Of a DNA stretch of 14,895 nucleotides, positions 1 through 7,400 are shown piece by piece (position 1 is the stretch's first letter; each line of letters begins with the position of its first letter). Source of the DNA: JANYGM01 sp043764015. GTDB taxonomy: Bacteria; Bacteroidota; Bacteroidia; Cytophagales; Thermonemataceae. The position numbers and the translations under genes are program-made. The notes beneath the pieces are model-generated. The model worked only from the letters and a program-made list of their open reading frames with translations. It searched no databases and was not told where the DNA came from. The stretch spans positions 1 through 14,895 of the forward strand of contig JAYUKY010000044.1 of NCBI GenBank assembly GCA_043764015.1, written 5' to 3'.

Positions 1-60
1 CCAGTTTATTATATTTTATTCCTTCCATAATTGCAAAAATAACACTTTTTTGTTAAATTG

Positions 61-180
61 CTACACTATTCCGACTTTCGCAGGAGGTCTAATAATAAGA
101 TTGCATTTGTACTAAGCTTCGTAGGAGCAAGGTACATTTTTTGGTGCATTTTCTATAAATATGCCAGTCCGCTGGACTTC
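61..180. repeat. degenerate short palindromic intergenic repeats
   Basis: This part of the 356-base gene-free left edge carries two small dyads. At 109-135, GTAC and GCT on the left are mirrored by AGC and GTAC on the right around TTCGTAGG. At 166-178, AGTCC and GGACT flank a 3-nt loop. The run TTTTCTATAAATATG before the second hairpin resembles, from memory, the conserved arm of palindromic intergenic repeats common in Cytophagales genomes. No reading frame of useful length is present. It is probably a decayed mobile or REP-like repeat; the family assignment is an inference. Confidence 0.35.
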
Positions 181-289
181 AATACATTTTCTGAAATCCT
201 TCCCGTTTGTAGTATATTAAGAGTTTAATCAATTATGGTGAATGTATCCATTCAATTTAAGATGAGTAATTTAGCAAGATGTGCAAACT

Positions 290-330
290 AACGTCAATTT
301 AAATATTTATTAAATATTTAAATTGACGTT
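290..330. repeat. perfect 20-bp inverted repeat, possible terminator
   Basis: The arm AACGTCAATTTAAATATTTA (290-309) is exactly mirrored at 311-330 around a single T. It begins 27 bp beyond the stop codon of the minus-strand Lrp gene, where a terminator would be expected. On the plus strand it is followed by TTTTG and on the minus strand by AGTTTGC, so the U-tract is weak in both directions. A bidirectional terminator or protein-binding dyad is possible. The symmetry is certain; the function is inferred. Confidence 0.5.
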
Positions 331-356
331 TTGTAAATAATGTTAATTTCCTTTCA

Positions 357-833
357 TTACTTGCTTAACATATCAAAAAAAGTAGGTTTACAAAGTGTTT
401 CTTCCAAAGAAATAAAAGTTTCTGTACGTTGTATGCCTCCAACTTTTTGTATTTTATCATTTAAAACTTCCCTTAAATGATTAGTATCTTTACATAAAAT
501 CTTTGCAAAAATACTATATGCACCAGTCGTATAATTAAGACTTACAACTTCTGAGATTTGCGCTAGTTTCTGCACCACTTCATCATAAAGAGAACTTTTA
601 TCAAGGTAAATTCCTAAAAAAGCTGTAACGTCCCAACCCAATTTGGCATAATTGATGGTAATTTGCGCACCAGTAACAATTCCCAAATCTGTCATTTTGC
701 GCATACGTACGTGTACAGTACCACTAGACACATTTACCTTGTCTGCAATTTCTGTATAAGGCATATTGGCATCTTGGGTGAGAAGACTCAATATCTTCAA
801 ATCTGTATTATCAATTTGGAAATTTTTATCCAC
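357..833 (-). CDS. Lrp/AsnC-family transcriptional regulator
   Basis: This 158-residue protein has the usual length and layout of the Lrp/AsnC (feast/famine) family. An N-terminal winged helix-turn-helix (about residues 7-55) includes IDNTDLKILSLL, the IADKVNVSSGTVHVRMRKM recognition region and LGIVTG. A C-terminal RAM effector and oligomerisation domain (about 70-150) includes GAYSIFAKILCKD and the typical GGIQRTETFISLEE strand. Such proteins bind DNA as dimers to octamers and respond to amino acids; the ligand cannot be read from the sequence. The start is GTG at 831-833, as no ATG precedes the HTH in frame. The gene stands alone, divergent from the RNA gene at 957-1208, so it may regulate itself and that RNA, though no direct evidence shows this. 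Confidence 0.93.
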   Translation of the reverse strand: MDKNFQIDNTDLKILSLLTQDANMPYTEIADKVNVSSGTVHVRMRKMTDLGIVTGAQITINYAKLGWDVTAFLGIYLDKSSLYDEVVQKLAQISEVVSLNYTTGAYSIFAKILCKDTNHLREVLNDKIQKVGGIQRTETFISLEETLCKPTFFDMLSK

Positions 834-863
834 TTTCTTAATATTTTTTTGCTGAATTTATAA

Positions 864-880
864 CAAATATAACAATATTT
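864..880 (-). promoter_or_regulatory. Lrp gene promoter -7 element and overlapping dyad
   Basis: Read on the minus strand, 871-864 is TATATTTG, an exact match to the Bacteroidota -7 consensus TAnnTTTG, about 31 bp before the GTG start. A clear TTTG -33 box is missing. A dyad AAATAT-AACA-ATATTT (865-880) overlaps it and could be an operator for autoregulation, although such dyads arise easily in AT-rich DNA. Confidence 0.45.
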
Positions 881-918
881 TAATTAAACTGTAAATTTTA
901 AATTATTTTATTGAAAAA

Positions 919-950
919 TTTGCAATATCCAAACAAATCTGCTACATTTG
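919..950 (+). promoter_or_regulatory. consensus Bacteroidota promoter of the tRNA-like RNA
   Basis: TTTG at 919-922 (-33 box) and TACATTTG at 943-950 (-7 box, exact TAnnTTTG) are separated by 20 bp, the spacing expected for the primary sigma factor of Bacteroidota. Transcription should begin near 957, about 33 nt before the folded RNA. This is the best-matching promoter in the window. Confidence 0.7.
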
Positions 951-956
951 CAACAG

Positions 957-1208
957 AGAAACAAACAATTATGTTTTTCTTTATCATAATGTAAGGTGAC
1001 GAAACTGGCAGACGTGCCCTCCTATCTCGGGGGTGAAGACAAAGGTACAAAGACCAACTTGGTGATAAATAATACTTTTCAAACACGTATTATTCGCCAC
1101 AAAGTTCGTCCTAACTTCTTCTTAGAGGTTCAACTCCTTTCCTTACAGCAAAATAGTTTTTCATAAGATTGGGAAAGCCCTCACGTATTGCGTGAAGGCT
1201 TTTTTTTA
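957..1208 (+). ncRNA. tRNA-like structured RNA with a 90-nt variable arm
   Basis: This is a stand-alone RNA gene with its own promoter (919-950) and terminator (1174-1208). The fold seen by eye is: acceptor stem 990-996 with 1141-1147 (TGTAAGG/CCTTACA, 7 of 7 paired); T997; a 3-bp D stem 999-1001/1013-1015 with a Leu-like D loop containing GG at 1007-1008; anticodon-like stem 1017-1021/1029-1033 (CCCTC/GGGGG) with 7-nt loop CTATCTC; T stem 1124-1128/1136-1140 (one G-T pair) with canonical loop TTCAACT. Between the anticodon and T arms, 1034-1123 forms an extended hairpin: 1056-1060/1102-1106, 1061-1064/1095-1098 and 1068-1075/1087-1094. The formal anticodon is ATC, but T at position 37 and the absence of an encoded CCA (GCA follows the stem) make ordinary decoding doubtful. 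tmRNA does not fit. It may be a known RNA class that I do not recognise. Function unknown. Confidence 0.65.
1174..1208 (+). terminator. intrinsic terminator of the tRNA-like RNA
   Basis: AGCC-C-TCACG (1176-1185) pairs with CGTGA-A-GGCT (1191-1200) with one C-A mismatch and loop TATTG. Eight T residues (1200-1207) follow on the plus strand. It lies just beyond the photolyase stop codon on the other strand, but in that direction no U-tract follows the hairpin, so it mainly serves the plus-strand RNA. Confidence 0.8.
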
Positions 1209-1214
1209 TATTTT

Positions 1215-2657
1215 TTAATAGCGTTCTTTTTCTGCCCAACGCTCATAACTCACAATAGTAGCAGGATAATCTACCCCTAATTTAACATCATATTGGCGTT
1301 GTTCTGCATTAGAAAGTGCACCTGCAGTATGTATAAGCGTATTGGGAAGCATATTAAGCTGTGGTAACCAATATTTTACGTATTCTCCTTTGGCATCATA
1401 ATTTTTTGCTTGCCTAAGAATATTAAAATAACGGTCTTCACGTGGGTCATTACCTACACCTGCGACATAATTCCAATTGCACCAGTTGCTACATACATCA
1501 TAATCAAGGAGTTTACTCTCAAAATACATAGCTCCCCAAATCCAACTAATCTTCATATCTTTGACTAAAAAACTTGCTACATTTTGCCTTCCTCTGTTTG
1601 ACATAAAACCTGTTTGGTTAAGCTCTATCATATTTGCGTCAATAAAAGGTACACCTGTTTGTCCATTTGCCCATTTTTCAAAAAAAGTTTTGTTTTCAGA
1701 AAATTTCGGAAGTGTTTTTTTGCCTGTTCCTTCTAAAGAAAATATTTTTGCACCATATTTTTTAGCTACAAAACGGAAGTAATCTCGCCAAATCAGCTCA
1801 AAAATCAACCAATAAGTAGAATCATTTTTGATGCGCTGGCGTTCGTATTTTTTTATTTCTTCATAGATTTTTCTAGGAGAAATGCAGCCCAAGGCAAGCC
1901 AAGCAGAGAATTTGGAAGAATAATCTGCACCTAAAAGTTCGTTTCTAGTTTCTTTGTAAACACGAAGTAAATCATTTTTCCAAAGATAATCATCTAGTCG
2001 TTTTAAAGCTGCTGTTTCTCCACCTTCAAAAGCTAAAACACTTCTGTTATCTGTTTCAAAAGGTTCAAAATCAAGTTCTTTGAGTGTTGGAATTTCTCCA
2101 ATATTAAAATTTTCTGGTTTGTTTAATTTTGTGGGTGTAGGAAATATGGGGCGTATTTTTGTTCCTTTTTCTACATTTTTCCTAAATTCTGTATAAACAT
2201 CAGGAATGTGTGTAGTGGCAAAAGGCAAGTCATCAAGATGATAAAGTGTTGCACCCCAAAAACGCTCCAAAGTAATGCCATTAGCAAACAGTATTTTCTC
2301 TATTTTTTGCTCTATATTGGTTTCTTCTATTGTAACTTCATAGCCACAATAAACAGCATCAACAGAAAAAGATGTAGCAAGTTGTGGGATTACTTCTTCT
2401 GGGTTTCCTATACGTATAATAAGTTCTCCCCCTATTTTACGTAGGTTTTGACGCAAATCTTGCAGGCTTTCTAATAAAAACTTTGCTCTAAAATAATCTG
2501 TTCGTAAAAAGCCTAAACTTGTTTTTTCAAACATACGTTTATCTAGGCAATATACCACAAAAACTTGTTTAAATTTTTGTATAGCACGCACTAAAGGTTC
2601 GTTGTCGTGCAGGCGAAGCTCATTTCTAAGCCAAACAATAGCATTTTTATTTTTCAT
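1215..2657 (-). CDS. CRY-DASH cryptochrome / photolyase
   Basis: The 480-residue protein has the length and order of the photolyase/cryptochrome family. An N-terminal Rossmann-like antenna domain (about 1-130) starts with AIVWLRNELRLHDNEPL, very close to the DASH consensus. The C-terminal FAD-binding helical domain (about 200-470) contains FELIWRDYFRF, SNRGRQNVASFLVKDM near residue 350 and WNYVAGVGNDPREDRYFN near residue 395; the last is a hallmark of the DASH subgroup. Family members bind FAD and usually an antenna such as MTHF, repair cyclobutane pyrimidine dimers mainly in single-stranded DNA, and may also signal in blue light. Which applies here cannot be told. The gene is a single unit; its ATG at 2655-2657 opens the conserved N-terminus directly, and it shares a 141-bp divergent intergenic region with the OmpA-domain gene. 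Confidence 0.94.
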   Translation of the reverse strand: MKNKNAIVWLRNELRLHDNEPLVRAIQKFKQVFVVYCLDKRMFEKTSLGFLRTDYFRAKFLLESLQDLRQNLRKIGGELIIRIGNPEEVIPQLATSFSVDAVYCGYEVTIEETNIEQKIEKILFANGITLERFWGATLYHLDDLPFATTHIPDVYTEFRKNVEKGTKIRPIFPTPTKLNKPENFNIGEIPTLKELDFEPFETDNRSVLAFEGGETAALKRLDDYLWKNDLLRVYKETRNELLGADYSSKFSAWLALGCISPRKIYEEIKKYERQRIKNDSTYWLIFELIWRDYFRFVAKKYGAKIFSLEGTGKKTLPKFSENKTFFEKWANGQTGVPFIDANMIELNQTGFMSNRGRQNVASFLVKDMKISWIWGAMYFESKLLDYDVCSNWCNWNYVAGVGNDPREDRYFNILRQAKNYDAKGEYVKYWLPQLNMLPNTLIHTAGALSNAEQRQYDVKLGVDYPATIVSYERWAEKERY

Positions 2658-2741
2658 ACTTTAATAACTTTATGTATAAAAATATGTTTTTGTAAAATAC
2701 TATTTTTTTTAGTTTTATGCTGAATAAAATACAAAAAAGTG

Positions 2742-2749
2742 TATATTTG
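2742..2749 (+). promoter_or_regulatory. -7 promoter element of the OmpA-domain gene
   Basis: TATATTTG exactly matches the Bacteroidota -7 motif TAnnTTTG. It would start transcription near 2756, leaving a leader of about 43 nt before the ATG at 2799. The expected -33 TTTG is weak (TTTATG near 2714-2719). Confidence 0.5.
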
Positions 2750-2798
2750 TTTGATAATTTTTGATTAAAATAAAAAATTTAGAAAGACCTAAAAAACA

Positions 2799-3764
2799 AT
2801 GAGTAAGCCTCAAAAAATACATATAGAATACGTCAATAAAGTTTTAAAACTAAAAGAAGATGATGAAAACCCACTTATCACAGATGAAAAAGTGCGTTCT
2901 CGTGCCTTAGAACTAATGATTTCAGAAGAAGAGTGGGACGAACTTCTCAAAGAATTTAGAGAATTTAGCAACAGAGGACAAAACCATTTGCGCCATAATA
3001 ATTATGAAGATGCCCTTGTGGAACTCACAAATGCACTTTTACTAAACCCTAATGATACAAATATACTTTATTTATGTGCAGATGCTAATTATGGTCTTTG
3101 GAAAGAGAGACAGCGCAACAGTAGCAAATCTCAAGCCATTGAGTATGCTGAAAAATGCTTAGAAATATATCCCTCACATGACGGCGCAGCCAATATCATT
3201 AGTTTACTCAAAAAAGAAAAGAATAAACCTTTTTTTAGTGCAGATACGAGGACTTTTTTTTGGAAATCTGTGAGAAAATTGCTTTGGACAGGAGCTATTT
3301 TATGCGGTATTTATTTTTACTTTTCTAAGAAAAATAAAAAAATCAATTCAAAAGCAGAAAATCAAATTGTCGTAGTTGATACAGAAGACTGGGAAAAAAC
3401 GAAGCATTACAAAGGAGAAGAATTTATTTTGAAAGATGTTGTTTTTGATGCTGGAAGCCTTGTTTTGTCGCCGAGTGCGCAAACAGAACTTGACCATTTG
3501 GTACGCTTTCTGAATAAAAATACAGATATTTATGGCGTTTTGGAAGGACACACCGACAATGTTGGCTATCCGCAACAAAATCAGGCTATTTCGGAGCAAC
3601 GAGCCAAGATTGTCTATGATTATTTGGTAGAAAAAGGCATTAGTAGTACACGACTCAAACACTTGGGTTTTGGAGATACCAATCCAACTGTGAAGAATGA
3701 CAGTGAATTTAACCGTGCCAAAAACCGCAGAATAGATTTTAAAATCACTAAAATCAATGAATAA
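2799..3764 (+). CDS. TPR-like, single-TM protein with C-terminal OmpA domain
   Basis: This protein has 321 residues. An N-terminal acidic helical region (1-60) leads into a TPR-like helical stretch (about 60-145) with GQNHLRHNNYEDALVELTNA and LLNPND, then AIEYAEKCLEIYP. One hydrophobic segment (about 160-178, KLLWTGAILCGIYFYFS) follows. The C-terminal half (about 205-318) is an OmpA/MotB-type peptidoglycan-binding domain with VVFDAGSLVLSPSA, LEGHTDNVG, QRAKIVYDYLVEKGI and NRAKNRRIDFKI. The likely role is anchoring to, or sensing, peptidoglycan from the inner membrane, with the TPR part in the cytoplasm. There is no signal peptide. The basic run KKNKKINSK right after the membrane segment argues against the C-terminus being periplasmic by the positive-inside rule, so the topology is uncertain. 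The partner is unknown. Confidence 0.85.
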   Translation: MSKPQKIHIEYVNKVLKLKEDDENPLITDEKVRSRALELMISEEEWDELLKEFREFSNRGQNHLRHNNYEDALVELTNALLLNPNDTNILYLCADANYGLWKERQRNSSKSQAIEYAEKCLEIYPSHDGAANIISLLKKEKNKPFFSADTRTFFWKSVRKLLWTGAILCGIYFYFSKKNKKINSKAENQIVVVDTEDWEKTKHYKGEEFILKDVVFDAGSLVLSPSAQTELDHLVRFLNKNTDIYGVLEGHTDNVGYPQQNQAISEQRAKIVYDYLVEKGISSTRLKHLGFGDTNPTVKNDSEFNRAKNRRIDFKITKINE

Positions 3765-3770
3765 TTAAGT

Positions 3771-3801
3771 AATTGTGAATTTTTAATTGTGAATTGTGAA
3801 T
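3771..3801 (+). repeat. triple AATTGTGAAT direct repeat
   Basis: AATTGTGAAT occurs at 3771-3780, 3785-3794 and 3792-3801, the last two overlapping by three bases. It lies between the OmpA-domain gene and the shikimate kinase gene. Similar runs of this decamer are known to me as intergenic low-complexity repeats in several AT-rich bacteria. No function is assigned. Confidence 0.6.
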
Positions 3802-3835
3802 GAATACAAAGTGTTCGTAATCAAATGATTGTGTA

Positions 3836-3843
3836 TAATTTTG
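3836..3843 (+). promoter_or_regulatory. -7 promoter element of the shikimate kinase gene
   Basis: TAATTTTG matches TAnnTTTG. Transcription would start near 3850, which is downstream of the ATG at 3825 but upstream of the ATG at 3870. The site therefore supports the shorter start. A clear -33 box is not seen. Confidence 0.4.
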
Positions 3844-3869
3844 TTCAAATCAAATCAAAACATAAACGA

Positions 3870-4403
3870 ATGATAGAAATACTTTTAGAAAAAATCATAC
3901 AAGAAAGCACGCAAAATAACTTGTTTTTTTTGTGGGGAATGCCTTGTTCTGGCAAATCTACAATAGGAAAACAGCTTGCAGCGCAATTAGGCTATATTTT
4001 TATTGATTTAGATGAATATATTATGTCAAAAGAAAATAAAACCATTGCGCAAATTTTTCAGGATAATGGAGAAGCGTTTTTCAGAATGATGGAAACACAT
4101 TATTTGAACGGAATTATTATAGAGAATGCCAAAGAGAATATTAATAAAAAAATTATCATAGCAACAGGTGGCGGAACACCTTGCTTTAATGAAAATAGGT
4201 TTGAAATGCTTTTAAACGGCTTTTGTATTTTTTTAGATGTTGATTTGAATATGTTGATAATGCGTATTCAAGATGATACAAAAAACATTCGTCCACTTTT
4301 TATTGATAAAACCAATGAAGAAATAAGTGAACTGATTTTTAATTTTTATCAAAAACGTGTTCCATATTATGAAAAAGCACACTTCAATCTTAAATTTGCA
4401 TAA
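3870..4403 (+). CDS. aroK: shikimate kinase
   Basis: The 177-residue protein matches the usual length of shikimate kinase, which phosphorylates shikimate with ATP at the fifth step of the chorismate pathway in the cytoplasm. Visible motifs are the Walker A loop WGMPCSGKST (about residues 22-31), FIDLDEYI with the Mg/shikimate-binding aspartates, the GEAFFRMMET substrate-arginine segment, ATGGGTPCF (the GGG shikimate-binding motif) and a lid region with the arginine in NIRPLF. The glycine-rich loop reads GMPCSGKST instead of the more usual GxMGxGKST. The frame extends upstream to an ATG at 3825, but 3870 gives the family length, is preceded by A-rich sequence and lies downstream of the putative promoter at 3836. 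PorU-like peptidase follows 71 bp on; co-transcription is possible. Confidence 0.9.
   Translation: MIEILLEKIIQESTQNNLFFLWGMPCSGKSTIGKQLAAQLGYIFIDLDEYIMSKENKTIAQIFQDNGEAFFRMMETHYLNGIIIENAKENINKKIIIATGGGTPCFNENRFEMLLNGFCIFLDVDLNMLIMRIQDDTKNIRPLFIDKTNEEISELIFNFYQKRVPYYEKAHFNLKFA
4391..4398 (+). promoter_or_regulatory. possible promoter of the PorU-like gene
   Basis: TAAATTTG, an exact TAnnTTTG match, overlaps the last codons of the shikimate kinase gene and could start an RNA near 4405. No good -33 box is visible, and read-through from the kinase gene is an equal alternative. Confidence 0.25.
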
Positions 4404-4474
4404 TTTTTGCTGATAAAACAAAAAAATGCTAATTTGTGTTTTTATTGTCAAGTAATCTCTCTCATAAAAATTTT

Positions 4475-7400
4475 ATGAAAAAATATATAATTATCATCTT
4501 CTTTTCTCTTCTTTTTGTAGATAAATCTTCAGCACAACTCTATTGTAATGAATGGATTAACTATAGTCAATCCTATTTCAAAATTCCTATCACAGACAAA
4601 GGACTTTACCGCCTTACACACGCACAATTAGCTGCTGCAGGTTTTAATATAGCTAATAATCCGCAAAAAATACAAATTTTTCATAGAGGCGTTGAGCAAG
4701 CAATAAGCGTACAGGGTGAAGCTGATGGCACTTTTGATGCAACAGATTATGTTGATTTCTTTGGAAAAGGAAATGATGGGACGCAAGACAGAGAACTACA
4801 TTTCCCTAATTATACAAGTCAGATAAATCTGTACAAAAACATCTATTCTGATACAACAGCGTACTTTATTACGCAAAGTTTGGGGGCAACAAATGGCAAA
4901 AGAATGAGTAATCTAAATTTGCCTGCTGGTGCGCTTGTGGCACAACCCTATATCATACAAGAAGAATTACAGGCTTTTGCAGAAAATTTTTCGCCAGGAA
5001 CAAGCTTGATTAGTAGTTTTTTTACTTATTTAGCTGATTTTGGAAGAGGAAAAGGTATTACAAGTAGTGCTATTGGAGCGGCAGCCTCACGAGATTTCAC
5101 CTTCAATATCACAAATCCGCAAGGAAATACCACGCCTACCATAGAAATTTCGTATGTTAGTAGAGGGCTTTCCAATGTTACAATGACGTTTTCTGTCGGA
5201 AATAGTATTGCCACATTGCGTCCTATCAATACTACGTTTTCTGGTACGGCTAATGCTGGTATTATTGCAGCCAATCTTCTTGTAACGGATTTTCCAACTG
5301 GAAATGGGCAACTTATTTTGCGTGCTGCCTGCACAGGAGCGCAATTTTCTGTTAATTATATCAAATTACGCTACGCTAAGGGCGTTAATGCTAATTCTCA
5401 AACAGAGAATTACTTTAATACTGCGTCCAACCCCTCTGCAATGTCTTTGCTAAATATAGCTAATGTGCCTGCTGGAAGCATTTTATACGATATTACTAAT
5501 ACTATAAATATCCGCCAGATAGCATCAGCCAATAATCCAGTTATTGATAATACGTTGAATGAGCGTAGTTTTTTCTTGACAAATAATTTCAGAATTCCCG
5601 CAAGAATCAGTAAAATAAATTTTCAGAGTATCAGTCCGCTTAGTTTTGATTATTTGATGATTAGTAATCAAATTCTTAGAAACCCTGCTGGAGGTTATGC
5701 AGACCCTGTGCAGGCGTATGCAGACTATCGTGCAAGCGCACAAGGCGGAAGTTATAAACCTATTTTAATGGATATTGAAGTGCTTTATAATCAGTTTAAT
5801 TATGGTGAACGTAGTTCTGTGGCTATTCGTAATTTTGCTAAATTTATGTATGACGGAAACCCTACTACAAGCAAACCAAAAGCACTTTTCTTGCTTGGGC
5901 GTGCCATTTCTTTGATGCCTACAGACCCTAATTTTTATTATATTGGAAACACAAGCTTTGATATTCGTAATAATCCTTTGCACGCTGCTCAAAACCTAGT
6001 GCCTACACACAGCTATCCTGGCAGTGATATTCCGCTTACGGCTGGTTTTGATGGTTTAGCGCAATATCAATACGCCAATACAATACCCACAGGCAGATTA
6101 AGTGCTAACATTCCTTTGCACGTTGCCAACTACCTCACCAAAGTAAAAGAACACGAAAACCCAACAGGAAACAACGTATGGCGCAAAAATATGCTTTTTC
6201 TGAGTGGTGGAGTTTCGCAGGCAGAACAAGCAAATTTTAAAAGTATTGTAACTAATTATAAAAACATTATTGAGGGGGACTTTTTGCGTGGAACGGGCAA
6301 AATTATCACCAAAACCACCACTAATAACGTGCAATATATCAATATAGCTGATGAAGTCAATAAAGGAATAGGACAACTTACTTTCTTTGGACATTCTAGC
6401 CAACTTTTCTCTGATATTGATATTGGTAACGCCTCGCAAGATGTGCAGGGTTACCGTAACAAGGGTAAATATCCACTTATTTTGGCAAATGGTTGTTTAT
6501 TAGGGAATTTGTACTCTGGTTATTTCCTTAATGGCTACATTAGTGATGATTGGATGCTACTTAGAGATGATAGAGGAGCTATTGGTTGGATAGCTAATGC
6601 AGGTGAAGGAATTGCCTCTTATCTTAATTTTTTTTCTACACTTTGGCACAATGCCGCTTATGGTACAAAAATCCTTTTGGGTGAACCATTGGGCGTTTTG
6701 CATAGAGCAACAGTAACATCTGTAAACTTAGGAAGCGACCCTATTTTGCGTTCTCAATTTCAGCAAATGACCTTGCAGGCAGACCCTGCGGTACGTTTGG
6801 TCGTTGGAAATAAACCTGATTATTATACAGATAATACACAAATTTCCTTAGAAAGTTTTAATAATAGCATCATTACGGCACGTTCTGATTCTTTCAAAAT
6901 ACGCCTGATTGCAAATAATCAAGGTATTTCTGATACAACAAAATTTCGTATTTCTGTTAAAAGAACACTTAGCAACGGTACTATTATTGATTATACAACA
7001 ATAAAAAGATACAAAATAAATAACACTGATACCCTTTATTTTACTGTAACACGCCCAGCAGGTGCTGGTGTAAGTGGTGGCGGTTTTGGAAACAACCGTT
7101 TTGAGGTGAAATTAGATTATCTTAATCAAATACCGGAACTTAGTGAAGATAATAATGTGGCAGTTTTGGAATATTTATTGCCTGATGTAGGTGCAAAAGC
7201 ACTTTTTCCTCCAGAATATAGCGTTATTGGTACACAACCCATACGGCTTATTGCGCAGGCAGGAGATTTGGCAAATATTGGGCGAGATATGGTGTTTGAA
7301 GTGGATACAAGCAGTTTTTTTAATAGTCCTATCAAACGAACTAATATTATACGTGGGCAAGCACTTCCTACGTGGGAGTTTGTGCCAAATACGGACTTGC

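Noticed and set aside
898..1086. 62-residue minus-strand reading frame
   Set aside because: It overlaps the promoter and half of the tRNA-like RNA on the opposite strand, has no recognisable domain, and its apparent protein order is explained by the RNA structure.
957..1208. tmRNA interpretation of the structured RNA
   Set aside because: There is no peptide-tag frame with stop codons, no GGGGNTGA-type 5' end, and the D and anticodon arms are those of a tRNA and not the reduced tmRNA domain.
3825..3869. Upstream ATG start for shikimate kinase
   Set aside because: It adds 15 residues without homology to the family start and lies upstream of the likely transcription start near 3850.
4436..4474. 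Upstream ATG start for the PorU-like protein
   Set aside because: It would place 13 residues before a textbook signal peptide that begins at the ATG at 4475.
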